Positions 33,982-45,849 of a stretch of DNA of 64,000 nt are shown here, in pieces; positions within the stretch are counted from its first letter, which is position 1; each line of letters starts with the position of its first letter. A program made the position numbers and the translations under genes. The DNA is from Sclerodactyla briareus (Eukaryota > Echinodermata > Holothuroidea > Dendrochirotida > Sclerodactylidae). The notes beneath the pieces were generated by a model. That model did not search any database and was not told where the DNA came from. It worked only from the letters and a program-made list of their open reading frames with translations. Where the stretch lies: positions 1 to 64,000 of the forward strand of contig JAODTK010002665.1 in the NCBI GenBank assembly GCA_026419785.1, given 5' to 3'.

Positions 33982-36213
33982 TTTTTCCCCCGATAATTCG
34001 GCTGGGGTTTAATGCCAGCGATACCTAATCAACTCGGGCCATTGGGATAATACTAAACTAAACTGAAAATCAGTAGCTTACTTCGAACAAATAGTGTCCA
34101 TCATGTCAATCAAGGTTTACGACAAACTGTAGGAAAAAATAATGTTCATACGCGGAATAAATTACATTTATTCAATTGCTCCTGCTCTTGAAACTCATTC
34201 ACTCAACTCAATCATATAAGCTCTCCTCTATGACACTCAGCTCGGAGTTCTGAAGAGATTCACTCTACAGTGATCATGTAAATGAAGAAGTAACAAGGGA
34301 AGAGTACGACTATGTCCTCATGGCAAGAATCCCACTGTAAATTAGCCAATGGCCGCACCTTGATTGACAGTGTTGTTTGCAACACAGCCATATACCATGC
34401 CACAGGGGCTTAACATTATCCTATATCTACCATTTCATTATTAGGATGCTGATTTTCAATGACCACAGTTTTGGATTGAGTGGAACAAATGTAGAAAAAA
34501 AATAACCTGTATAATCAACACACTGTTTTTAGTTTTCACAACTCACATGATCTGAGGCCAGATCAATAAAAAGAAAGCAAACAATGAAAGTATACAGCGT
34601 AATGTTAATGTCTTACTCCTTAGATTACAGTGAGTTCTCTAGTCATCTGGAGTCAGTATTTTCCGCAAAAACGAATAAATGCAACTAATATCTCATTCTT
34701 GTACTAAATGTTCATTATCATTTTAGGTTGCATTAACCTGTTCAGATGTAACACGAATTTTCCCTTTCGTATTTACCCCTGATTGAACTATTTTTGAAAA
34801 CATAATCCTTGTCAAGGCTGATTCACTAAATATATAAACCTGAGCTGGAATGAAAAAAATGTACGTGTTATTAATAGCTTCCATTCCAAATCTTATGGAC
34901 ACTTTGTCCGACAGCAGCTTTATTTGAATTTATATAACAAACAATGTCATTGGTTTAATTTGAGAATATTTTAAAATACAGCAGTGGGGTTGAATTCTTA
35001 ATCTCCCCCCCCCAGAAAAAACAAATCAGATGAGTATGTCATCCAGACCGGTCCCCTTTGCCAAAAAAAAGATTAAACCTGGGTTCAGCTGTGATTCACA
35101 TTCCATGAGCGATCCTAATGCAAATGCGTCACGGACTGAAACCTTTTATGGTCGTTACCTGAGCAACAGGCAGTCCTAATAAAGGTTCCCAGTTGGGGAT
35201 AAGGTAGAGAACGCGTGATGTGACTGAATAGGCTGAATCATATAATAAGAATCAAGTCAGCTTTTGCATTATTGGAGACGTTTGATTCATCCTGATTTTA
35301 CTGCTGACCATCTGGCAGCTGTTTTAGGTCATCAATGTCTCGAACAATATTTTCTCGTCCAATTTAGGAAGTGGATTATCACTCCGATAGGGAGCCAAGG
35401 TTTCGAGTATTCATAGTTTGACACCAATGATATTACATGTAATGCACAATCAACAACGAATATGCTTTTCACATAGGTTGATACAGAAAATAAGACAAAT
35501 GATTATAGTGTCATCTTACTGACGACCGCAGAAATGACTGGTGTGAACAAAAGATGGATACCCGTACTAGGCGTATCGAAGTCGTGGAGTGCGTTGCTGT
35601 CTCATATGATATATACTGATTATCTGGCGCCGTTTTCGTTCACACCCGAAATACCTTACAGAACACAAACACAACACTACATTTCGATTCCATTTTGTAT
35701 TGAAGACGGCACGTGCAGCATCATTCGTTCTATTCATCATTGTCTAGCTTGAAACTGCTGGAACTACTGTTCTACTTGGTGGACTGTTATTGCGAGGCCA
35801 TACTTACGTACAACATTTACTTTTCTCTGGTTTTTTCACTATTGTTGAACAACCAGATGGTTGTTTGATGTGATGCGAGGATTCCATGTTTAAGTCGGTG
35901 TTCCATGGTGCTATTCTTCTAGTGTTGTTAACTATTCGAATAATCATATACTACTACTGACGCGTCCTCCGCGTATTGTATTCTTTTCTGCGAGATTCGG
36001 GTGTCGAGTTATCAGTGCAATCACCAGCCAGGCGATTCTCCTGAACAAGAAAGACTGGAAATAGAGTATTCCCATTTTTCATACTAATAGTAACTAGTGT
36101 TATCCTGAATAGGCCACTACACGTTTGTAGTAGGTAGTTAGTTGGCTTGGTGAAGTTTACAATACATACATACACCAACTCTTACTGCAGCATAGTGTCC
36201 TGTCAATTTCATC

Positions 36214-36235
36214 GGGGGGGGGGGGGGGGGGGGGG
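36214..36235. repeat. 22-G homopolymer in copy C
   Basis: Lies between tttcatc and ttctcctat. Copy A has a 12-G run at the equivalent place (5,146-5,157). Copy D has none. Confidence 0.85.
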
Positions 36236-36736
36236 TTCTCCTATAGCTGCCCACCCACAGAACTTTTGATTTAACAAACCTTTAGGTGTTTAGCAAGTTC
36301 GTACAGCAAATGATCACCGAATAAATGGAAGCAGTCACTGAAAAGGCAAAAGTATTGCTAGTACCAATGCGGTGCAAATTGGATTCCCGTGACTAGCTTC
36401 ATAAAACCAACCATAAGAGTCCGTAATTCGTTGTTGCCCGTGATTATGGGTCATTTTAACTCGTCTCCAGTTCAATCCTCCGAGAAAAAAAAAAATCCGT
36501 CTCTACAAAGATCGGCGTCTTACACAGCGCTCGTTGAACTTCCTCACATTCTGATTTAAACCCGTTGGGTAAGAGAAGCCACGAACTGAAGTCCTCGAGT
36601 GTTCCAATTAACTATTAACTATCACCTTCGGGTACTTAACAAATCCTCCTACTCCTTGAATGCATTTTTCTAATATTGTCATTTACGATGAAGCGCTTAT
36701 TGTGACCAATTCTTTATGTAATTACTAGTTTTATAG

Positions 36737-36762
36737 TTCTAACAGGAATATGTTAATTCAAA
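36737..36762 (+). pseudogene. Candidate microexon, degraded copy C
   Basis: Homolog of the 27-nt block after tttatag. It is 26 nt and the donor reads aaa|gttaag, not g|gtaagt. Both the frame and the donor are weakened, so copy C may not splice this block. Confidence 0.3.
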
Positions 36763-37295
36763 GTTAAGGTTCTATAATTGCCTACTAAGAGGAATACGTA
36801 CACACGCGGAGTAGCTAATAGACAAACCCTCCTGTCACTTCCGTTACAACTACAGTTGTAAAAAGGAACAGAATTCAGGCCACCTTGCTTCGGAGCAATG
36901 TAATCGGAGCTTCAATACTAAATCCCCTTACTGCGACAACGTACCTGTGGTTCTGTTATCATGGACCCATCGTTTCTTCCTCGTCTTTCTCATTTGCCAT
37001 TTGAATTCCACATTCTATTCTACGTTGGTATTCCATCGGCACACCGAATCCCATACCTCGGGCATGGTTTGGTGGCTAGCCTTTTTTTCCATTTAAAGCA
37101 TTGTAATCTCAACCATCTGGAACCCCTTTGTGGAGAATATTCCAGAGTCATCACCCCTTCTTGTTTTGAGTGAATTATTCACTACCATAAACCACTAAGT
37201 TGTTTCTATGTAATACATATTATTGCAGGTTCGTTCATTTGCTCCGGCCTAAACTGGATCGGGTGGTCACATGTACGGTCCGTCCACCATTTCAG

Positions 37296-37353
37296 GCGAC
37301 ACTCCGCCAAGTAACGAAAATCGGCAAACCGATATTACTCGTTCGTACACTCA
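37296..37353 (+). CDS. Candidate PPSNE exon, copy C
   Basis: Acceptor tccaccatttcag. It reads GDTPPSNENRQTDITRSYTH in the frame of copy A. The donor GT is missing (ctcataggagag in place of ctcggtaggag). The frame stays open through 37,558, a 95-codon open frame, so if the donor is dead the exon could run on to that stop. The YMTL motif is replaced by DITR. Confidence 0.3.
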
Positions 37354-37804
37354 TAGGAGAGGGCTGACGAGTTGGCTTGATTCGGATCAGAGGGCCTCCT
37401 TGAAATACCTTACTCGACTAAAATTGAAAAGAACTTCCAAGCTCAGGGTGGAGCTAATGATATGCATCGAAAATCGTAAAGACAATTTATCATTGACTGC
37501 GGATAAGGCAACGTTGGTTGAAAAGGGGGAATTCTATAGAATAGCGAACGAACTCTAAAAATTACTGGAAATTATATTAATAACCACTGGAAAAGAGTTT
37601 TCAATTTGTTGAACCCATTTAAAATTTGCAACGAAATCCGTCGGTTCGGGTTTTTAAATCCTAGGTCCATTATTTTTTTGAAGACTGCATCATTTCGTGG
37701 TGCGCGGATTTACAACCTTTTTTTTTCTCTTCCAATACAACTCCATGTATGTGTTTAAACCCTACTGTCCCGTAGTATTCGTCACTGACAATTACGCCCT
37801 CACT

Positions 37805-37905
37805 CGATCATGCACTCCATGTTCAAACTGCCTTTTATTAATTCCTTTCCAACTGACTCCGGCAAGGCAGAATCGCGTTGTTCAGTGATCTCTGTGATCA
37901 ATGTC
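37805..37905 (+). CDS. Candidate tail exon, copy C
   Basis: Donor gtc|gtaagtaag at 37,906 is near consensus. The acceptor AG is altered (cgccctcact), though the upstream tcactgacaattac block is kept. In the expected phase the block is open for 33 codons (IMHSMFKLPFINSF, then TDSGKAES). It is longer than in A, B or D. Confidence 0.3.
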
Positions 37906-38459
37906 GTAAGTAAGTTATATTTCCGCATATATCATACTAGATGTCTGCGTACCCAAATCTGAGAAATGAAAATGACGGAAAACAAACACCATTATGTCGA
38001 AATCAGCATTTCGCGCGCGTTACCGCTATTTACACAATATACAAATACGACATTTTCCGAAAAAAACATCTTTCATCGTCAGGTACTAGTAAAGTAAATG
38101 AATAACAACAAATAACTGCTGCGCGAGGCCGAGTGTTTTCTGACACATCAGCGACCATTAATTTTGCATGATAGGTTTAATGTGAGCAGTACCCCTTCGA
38201 GCGGTTTGGGAAAGTTTCAAGGGCGTATCCATTTAATGTGAAGACCGTCCTTGAGTTTTGTCTGGAGTTTTGTGTGAGGCCGATATCAGAGGAGCTAACG
38301 GAGAGTGACAGCTCAGAACTGTCATATCCAAACCAAGTCACAGTTAAGGCTTCCACACTGGCTTTTCAAATGTTTTAACACTAGGGAAGAATAAGCCCAC
38401 AAGCTCGACGGTCCATACTAATGCCTTTCCCACACTGATACTTTCCGTTCCGTCACGTC

Positions 38460-40010
38460 AATGTATTTCCGTACGGCTGACGGATGCGCCGTTACAGCTG
38501 CCCTTGTCCGAAACGGATCCGTCCTTTCCCTATCCATCAAATGCTACTGGAGAATAATTCGACTATTGAAAATCGTTCAGGGATGGTTGAATCTATATTT
38601 TTGTTTATATCATATATCGCACCAGTGGACAAAGTAGGTCTGAATTATATCAAATTCGAATATTTTTTCGTCTGAAAAAATTCATTTCCCAGAACAAAAG
38701 AGTGTAGGTTATTATATCGTTTGATAGCGGGTGATTGATTCTGATTTTCGGTTTCGCACATCACCGACTAGGTCACCACTATTCGAATGGCGGACTACAG
38801 CAGTGATGATGAACTTCGCAGTGGCAGCCTTCTTTGTCCCACAAGATCCATCAGAGGGATCGTGGGTCACGATATCAACCGAAAGAGAGTGTTAAAGGCC
38901 TTGGTTAATGCCACCGATTCCATACTCATGACCTGTCCCTGGCATTCTTCATCGAGGACCCTCCAAATTGGTTAAAGGTTTCATCGCGGAAATTTGCTTG
39001 AACATCACTACTGGTCGTGGAAAATGTGTGATTTAATGGGCCTCGATTAAAAAAATCGAGGAACCGAGCCAGTTAGCAAGAAACAACTTTGTCTTTTTTT
39101 TAGTTTAAAAAAATGTCAAATTTTACTCCGATTGTTTTGTCACCTCCGCGCCTATATATATGCCCAAACTCAATCACGTGAATCTCCATAGTGATTGCAC
39201 GATCACCTTCCCTGTTGTCCTTCGTTGATAAAGCTCTCATCGAGAAGCAGCACTCAGGTTGGACGTTAAACCCAGTCTTTATAACAATGAATGAGTAAAG
39301 TAGACTAACTCTATTCATTGTTATGTGCTGCCATTGGATTCCATTAGTGGGGGCAACATGGATCTATTCCAAAACCAGTTCTCCTTGTGGCCCTCCCATA
39401 ATGTTCACTCACTTGTACATGACACTATGTAGAGAACCAGAAAGCCACTGGTTCTGGTTCTAGTCCACCATATGAGATTGTACCAGCTCATCAGGGCAAC
39501 ATCATGGGCAACATCCGGCAAATTTCCCCCTTTTGCAACCACCATAGGGTTTCCTATACTCTTGATAAGCAGCTGACCCTCCCCACCCCCCCCCCTCTTA
39601 TCCTCCCGCGATCTCCCTATTTTCTGTCATGTGATATAGGATATTCCGATTATTCTAATTGAATACTCCCTAATATGCTAGACCACCCCCCTCACCTCTT
39701 TCCCTTCCCTGCCCCACCCCTCTGTGGCGCTTCAGTTTCCACACGTAACCCCCTCCGACTCGTTACTACGGGGTCAAGTGACGCTTTGAACACCAATCAA
39801 AACTTGCACAGCAAAAGAGCATGGATGAATTTTACCTGAGGTTTGAGCCGAGGCTTCCTTTTTTTGCTCATTTTTTTCAGAAAGTCGCATTACAACTCCA
39901 AACTTGACGGATCAATCCGTACGTCCTTCTGGGTTCTGAACGTACATGAACTTTGAGCATCCTGTACAAACAACGACGATTTTTAATTCCGTTTAACTGT
40001 TAAGCTCGTA
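38460..40010. other. Insertion-like stretch unique to copy C
   Basis: No match to A, B or D. It contains a 63-codon + frame at 38,787 (MADYSSDDELRSGSLL) and a 72-codon minus frame at 39,318, neither recognised, and a C-rich run near 39,585-39,595. At 39,436-39,456 a 7-bp inverted repeat (gaaccag, 7-nt spacer, ctggttc) is seen. Confidence 0.4.
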
Positions 40011-41704
40011 TAGTCATCGTCGTCGCCTATCATCAGCAACACCATCCTACCCCGATGTCTTAGGGTGCGCTGCGCAACCCTGATAGTCTTATGGAATGAG
40101 ATTAGTCGAATTGAAGACATTGATTAGTTGGAAATATTTCTTCGTACATGATAAACTAGATTATGTTCATGGGTTGCGGAGATAACCTACAACTACTTTA
40201 TGTTCTGGGTTGTGGAGATTAGCAAGGACGAAAAAGATTTATACAGCGATTTTTTGCACGCAAATGTATGCTTTAAAGCGATTTTTATGAAATTATTCAC
40301 ACATGACCACATTGAAGAGAACCTCAAACTTTCGACGAGAATACTAGAAAAATGGAATGATATGTGTAGTTTAGGGCATGTGAATACCATGAAAGAAATG
40401 AAGGTAGATAAGGATTGAAAAAGATCGTTTAAATCAATTTAATTAGTAGTAGAATATTTAATTGATGTTTGATACCTTAGTCATTACGAGTTATTGGTGA
40501 AATGTAAATATCTCCGCATGATTTTTTTTTGTTATTATTTCTTCCCTCTCAAAACAATATGGCACAGTTTAGGAGCGCGAATAGTAAAACATTTCCACGA
40601 ATTGAACACTAGACTTCTTCCCATGACGCTAACTCAGATGGAAACAAATCTTTCGGATTTTCAACAAATGAAATTTATCTCGTGCATTCCTTGAGAAAAA
40701 CAAGTTTGCTACCCTCGACGACCGCGTTATTCGTAACTTTCTGTAGCCAAATTTGTCTCTGACCCATATGCTATATTGAATATTTAGATAGGAGCTAAAG
40801 ATTCGGTATGAATATGATAGCATGAATTTGCGCCCTAGGCTAATCTACTGGAGGAATTACACTTTATTGGTGAAGTGCCATACACATCTTCAGGGCCAGT
40901 GTTTATTCTCGCTCCAATTGTTGGCAGTCACTCTACAGTAGTCACAGTACGTATAGGAAGCAAGGGGTTACTGGTTACTGTTCATTGTTGCTTAAACGCT
41001 TCACTTCAAGAATGCTTGTATTTGACAGGGATATATATATGGCATTAGCCATCAAATTGCGCCAAATAATTGGTATTTTTTTGTTCAAACCTAATAGTAT
41101 CCTGTGGCTCCCACAATTTTCAAAGCCTTATTGTTAGGCCTATTCAGCCAAATTTTATCCAACCCTGACCATGCTAAAAAAAATGGAAAAGATGAACCCA
41201 GCCTATGAACACTGGGAACCCCGTTACTATGTCACCCCGATACAAAACTCAAACAGGCACTGAGACTGTGCTGTAAGAAAACAGGACGGTGAATATTTAA
41301 GTGATTTGATTAACTAATTCAGTGGGCAGTAACCAAAACGACTACAATATCAATATGAACCACAGTCCCTGAATGAGGATTTTCTCTCAGTACACTTATT
41401 TACATTTACCTATTGCTTCATTACTACTTTTGAACATGAAGTTTTTTGCCTATGTCAATCTTAAGTAATTTTAGCATCCTGTGGGAAGCTCACATGGCGC
41501 CACCCCTGTTTAGTTCAGTGGGTAGACCTATTCTTGCGAAGATCGGGAAGAAAAGTGTTGCTTTGTTTTGTTTTTTGGGGGGGCCAGATCGTTGGAAAGC
41601 AAATGTTATCCATGGATGCAGAGATTGTCCATCATGTCAATATAGAGATGTTGGTGTACATAGGCCTACATACAGTTGCGGAATTTGATTGCTGCCTCAT
41701 ACAC

Positions 41705-41850
41705 TATACTACATTCGGTTCCCGGTCTCGTTCTCGCCCTTGCAGTTTCTGTCTCGGGCGGCGAAGTTTGTGCTCCTGCTCTCTTTTTCAGTCGGTCTCG
41801 ACACCCTCTGATCTCGGGTCTCGGTCTCAGATCCTCGGTTTCGACCACAA
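41705..41850. repeat. Imperfect ggtctc/cggtctcg simple-sequence stretch
   Basis: Repeated cggtctcg, ctcggtctcag and similar pieces. It lengthens overlapping open frames on both strands, including a 147-codon + frame (41,534-41,977) that I do not accept as a gene on this evidence. Confidence 0.5.
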
Positions 41851-41859
41851 CACTGCTTT

Positions 41860-42920
41860 TTACAAGGAAACACTGGTGGTCTGCTCAGTTTATCAGCGAT
41901 TAATGAATGACGGAATTTGTTTACTACACTGCGACGGGAGTTTTGATATTTACCTTAATATACCGAGTTTCATTTGATACACAATACATACCAGTTGATT
42001 CAGCTGTCAAACGAGCAAATTAAATTTCTGGTGAGTATTTATATAACTGATTTCACTTTCAAAGGACAGTCACGGTAAAAACACATCCTCCAATTAAGTC
42101 CTCTACATATAACAACCCAGGGAAGGTACACTGGTGTTAAATACTCGTTCAAAAAAACAACACTGAAGGAACTGGCCATTAGCGAGGCGGGGTGAATGAA
42201 TCAATGAAGTAAGACAATACCTGAGGAGAATACCATGTAACGAGTTCATGTAGGATAACTGCTGATAATAACCTTTGTGCGATGGAAAGTTTATATCCTT
42301 TGCTTTAAAAGTGCTATTGTTCCTTCCTGATAATGCTATTGCGCTGACATTTTCAGTTGAGAGCTCACCCACCAGACCACAAGTTGTGTACTTTCGATGC
42401 TGGAATATTTCATCTAATCCATAGATTCAGTGTTCACATGATGTAATGACAATTTTACGATGTAGCTACCAAACGTGTTCCGTCGATTGGTATTTGAATA
42501 ACGAGATGATTGCCAGAGGAAAATACTACTTGAGCGATAGAACTGGAATCAGAATGGAATACGTGAGCGATCATTCATCTTCCTATTGGTTATCCTCTTG
42601 TCGTCAGTTTGATAGCAGCCAGATGGTGCAGAGATAAAGAGGAACACATATTCAATTCAATATTCAACTGCAAGGTACGTAGTGATCTCTATTAGAGAGG
42701 GTTCACGTTTCGAACCATACCTTCAACCGTCGTTTACCTATGACCGCCATATTATTCGTTGTTTCAGTTTGATTGGTCATAGTTAACATCCAATGTTTAA
42801 TACTCGTGTAACTAAAAAATAACATATATAGGCCATAGAATATTATGGCGCCTTGATTACTGAGTCCCTGCCTGAACGTGCCAGTTTGAAGAATTTTGCT
42901 TACGCTTGCCAGATGGTATA
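41860..42920 (+). repeat. Upstream module P2 (before copy D)
   Basis: Counterpart of the 31,270-32,350 module. Both begin at the aaggaaacactgg block and contain the same acceptor, Ig-like exon and donor. The block at 42,700-42,770 (cgtcgtttacctatgacc) matches 32,140. P2 is better preserved than P1: its Ig-like exon reads open for 76 codons from the acceptor. Confidence 0.6.
42425..42674 (+). CDS. Ig-like domain exon (best-preserved copy, P2)
   Basis: Candidate exon of an immunoglobulin-superfamily gene. It follows an acceptor (ctaatccatag) and ends at a strong donor, caag|gtacgt, at 42,675. From the acceptor the frame is open to a stop near 42,635. It shows a B-strand-like stretch TILRCSY with the first cysteine, then VDWYLNNE, the C-strand tryptophan pattern of Ig V and I sets, then YYLSD. 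The second half shifts frame: the third frame, supported by P1 and P3, gives a TFGDS-type F-strand ending in a cysteine. The Ig F-strand hallmark is DxGxYxC, so this is consistent but not proven in one frame. The length, 250 nt, fits one Ig domain. No signal peptide is seen here. The domain call is inference from motif spacing and needs an HMM search. The break near 42,600 is either a sequencing indel or a real lesion. Confidence 0.45.
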
Positions 42921-43727
42921 GTTGACTGCAGCTTTGCTATGGATTGATGTCCATCGCAAACTGATTGATTGAAGTGGAATCCGCTCCCATTGGCGCTGTT
43001 TTTGCAACGCTTTCTCTTCTCCCCGCCAGTGCATGGAGGCTGCCGGTCACATGTTTCACGAGGAGCCAGTGGCTGTCCCCCATCTGATGAATCACTGCTT
43101 CCGATTGTCACTGCAGCAATAAAGTGTCTTGGGGATTAGGGCTCTATATTATGACTAAGTTTGACAAATTCCAAGTAATCTCACAGAGGGCATGCGCATC
43201 AAGCATCACCTGGTTCCAGGATCAGGAATTATTCTCGCCTTCGTCTTTTTTTTTTGTCTTGCTCATCATGTTCCTCCATTTTTTTGGCTTTTAGCAGTTT
43301 CGGATGTGACCTGTTTTTGCAAACTTCGCTAGGGTTTTCAATTGAAATTCCAGTAGAGGTATAAATTTAATTTTGCTATTTCATTGATTCATTTCTCGTC
43401 AGCTCTAGCAATTTTAGGTCGATACACTTGATTTTGAACCATGAATAAGAATAAATAAATAAAGATCACCGCGCCTCATTCATACGGACAACGAGGGATA
43501 TAGCAACCCATCGTGTGTTTTACTGTTCTTTCTTTCTTCCTGATTAACCTGTTCATGGTAAAACAACAAAGTTCTGGTCACCCAACACACTACGCAAGAC
43601 TACGCATGTCAAGGATTTGATTGTTTATTCTACACATATGCATAGGCATCAGATTATTCCGAGATATTCCTCTTCATGGTATGACATGATTCATTAGTAA
43701 TAGGTACCTAATGATCGTTTAGTCATC

Positions 43728-43744
43728 GGGGGGGGGGGGGGGGG
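43728..43744. repeat. 17-G homopolymer in copy D
   Basis: Interrupts a block that is contiguous in A (ccatcgaattgtaaag, near 776) and C (ccatcgacttgtaag, near 32,847). Confidence 0.85.
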
Positions 43745-45023
43745 ATTGTAAGTATGGAATCTTTATATAACACGCCTACCTGCCTCAACCTGTCGAGTGT
43801 GGGGTAGTGAAGCGGGCTTTTGTAGTTTGGTGGAGCTTATACGAGTCAGTGAACTGAATCAAACGAATATATTTGTTGTATTTATTTATTTAGTCAGTCA
43901 GTCAGTAATGAATAATATACGCAGTATTAATATTTATGGAGTATAGCATTTCGAATCTCATGACATTGTAGTGTGAGTGCATCTGTTTGCGCTGATATCG
44001 AAATAACCGTCGCGTTTCTAACCAGAAGGTAGATGTTTGTTTCAAAATGGTGCATGACGCTATAGGAACTCTATCGTTCGCCGGAAAGGTGTGTCAGAAC
44101 ACTGTTAAAGACGAGTCGCAATGATTAGTAACACGGCCACCTACAATTGGTGATTATCATACAGACGAAGTCTGAATGTTTTTGTTTTTTTTTTTTTTAT
44201 ATCTTGTCAACGATGAATAGATATTTGCTGTGTGTATTTGGTGCCGCGGTGATTGGGGACTCTTTGCTACGCTAACCCATTTTGATCATTTACACATAGT
44301 AAAGCATGATCACCAACTTATTCTTTATACTCGATTAAATACTTTTTTGACGCCACCATAACGCGTCCAAGCTTGCGGGACATCTACCCCCCAATTCGTT
44401 CAAAAGCGTGCCAAGTTGACCAAAGAGAAGCTCTGGAAGGTTTGAAGAAGTAAGCGAGGTTATTTGTGTTCTCCTTCTCTTCACCTGCTGTGTCATTTTG
44501 TGAGGCGGCTTATTTCCATGCTTTGTTTGCTATTCAGGAACCAACAGCGAACTATCTAACTATATAATATCCTAAGACCATATGTAGCAATGTCCTGCCC
44601 TCTTACAAAAAGTTTTTTTAAACCCATCATCTACCTCCGATAGATCCGACGGGGAGCAGATGTACCGCATACGTACCAAGAAGCGGTATGCATCGCTGGA
44701 GTGTAAAACATTGTGGACGACATGGACTCACTCGTCCTCACGTGGCTCAAGGATACAGAGAGAGCAAGATTGAGATTTACAATGTTTCATAGTGCATAAC
44801 ATGTCCCTATCGCGTCATCTTTGATCCTTTGACATGCAGCAGAATCTCAATCATGACATGTTCAGTTCAAGGACCATTTTATAACTGCGAGCCACGTGAG
44901 TGTCAACTTCGGGACGGTTATGGGGTATATTTTCCCCTTCGAGTGTTGCGTTCCGTGGACTAGTTCCATGCATATAATATGCACACACCAATTGATCATC
45001 AAGGTAATTCCAGTTGGATTTTC

Positions 45024-45170
45024 AGTTTTTGTCCGATGACGCGCTTGGTATACCCGGCCTAATGATTCTGGCTGATAATTTGTATGATATACAACATCTT
45101 GTGTTCTGATGGTCCCTATTTGGAGAAGAAATGCTTGAACTGTAGCAGTTTTCCACTATTACTATATAGT
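45024..45170 (+). pseudogene. Candidate transmembrane exon, copy D
   Basis: Follows ttggattttcag. The nucleotide match to copy A is good (cgcgctt, cctaatgattctggctga, ttggagaagaaatgc), but the frame is broken at least twice. The last part reads YLEKKCLNC, again the LEKKCxxC pattern. It is the same distance upstream of the microexon-type blocks as in copy A, once the unrelated 45,535-48,100 stretch is allowed for. Confidence 0.3.
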
Positions 45171-45533
45171 AGACTTTAGTGCATTTCGTTCATTGAAACT
45201 GAAGCCTGCTTTGGTCATGGTTATTCAACAGTCAAGCGTCTTCTTATTCACAGGATAATTGCACGACTGGAGGTTAATGCAAGCGATCCTCCTAGATAGA
45301 AAAAAAAAATACTACTGAGAAGCAATAAGACCCTGTCTTTCTCAACAAAAATGTCTTGTCAATCAGTGTATATGACAATTTTCGTAGGAAAATATATTTC
45401 ATCGCGGATAACTTACATGTCATTCAAGAGCTCACTGCTCTGATGAATACTTAACTCAATAGTATTATCTCTCTCTATGACACTCCAGTGATCTAATTTC
45501 GGAATAGGTTCCACCCACAATACATACCCTAAG

Positions 45534-45836
45534 TCAGTCGTGAGTACGTCTGACATGATAGTATGACTCCGTTCTCAGGAACGGCATGTTTTGACCGGCA
45601 ACATAGAAGAGCTCGTGTCGTTGCCCGAAAATCGAGTAAGTTCTTAGGAGCGCTGTATTATTAAAGACGTTTATGCTTTCATTCCTATTGGGGAGGTCCA
45701 CGCCTGATGGACGATATCGTGATGTAACGGGGGGCACGTCATCGACCCGCATTTTTGGATATTTGGGTTCTACTATTTGACCTGTCTTGCACTGTATAAA
45801 GGTATCAAGGTCTAGTACAAATAATTTCTCATTCAT
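45534..45836 (-). CDS. Clean 100-codon minus-strand frame, unknown
   Basis: Lies where similarity of D to A ends. It reads MNEKLFVLDLDTFIQCKTGQ at the start and includes PPVTSRYRPSGVDLPNRNES and RTYSIFGQRHELFYVAGQ. Composition is unbiased, without low complexity, as expected for a real protein fragment. No paralog in the window and no family recognised. It may belong to an inserted element or to a host exon. Confidence 0.35.
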   Translation of the reverse strand: MNEKLFVLDLDTFIQCKTGQIVEPKYPKMRVDDVPPVTSRYRPSGVDLPNRNESINVFNNTALLRTYSIFGQRHELFYVAGQNMPFLRTESYYHVRRTHD

Positions 45837-45849
45837 TTATGGCAAATGC

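Larger units (their letters stand above)
32440..40700 (+). repeat. Paralogous unit copy C
   Basis: Copy C lies directly downstream of the module at 31,270-32,350. Its left part aligns near 32,540 (gatacttgatttgaacca) with 451 in A and 43,421 in D. Further anchors are 33,345 (acceptor ttatgcag), 33,790-33,900 (hydrophobic block, internally shortened), 36,130-36,180, 36,730-36,770, 37,270-37,350, 37,740-37,910, 38,290-38,440 and 40,020-40,230. About 1.5 kb between 38,460 and 40,010 has no counterpart in the other copies. The block at 1,130-1,540 of copy A is missing here. No TA tract or shared SINE is seen. The right boundary is vague. Confidence 0.65.

Noticed and set aside
40200..40418. 72-codon frame (MFWVVEISKDEKD start) as a gene
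   Set aside because: Paralogous sequence in A (9,253), B (23,130) and D (51,243) does not keep the frame.
41534..41977. 147-codon + strand frame
   Set aside because: Much of it is a ggtctc-type simple repeat coding Ser/Arg/Cys runs. The end overlaps module P2, where P1 does not keep the frame.
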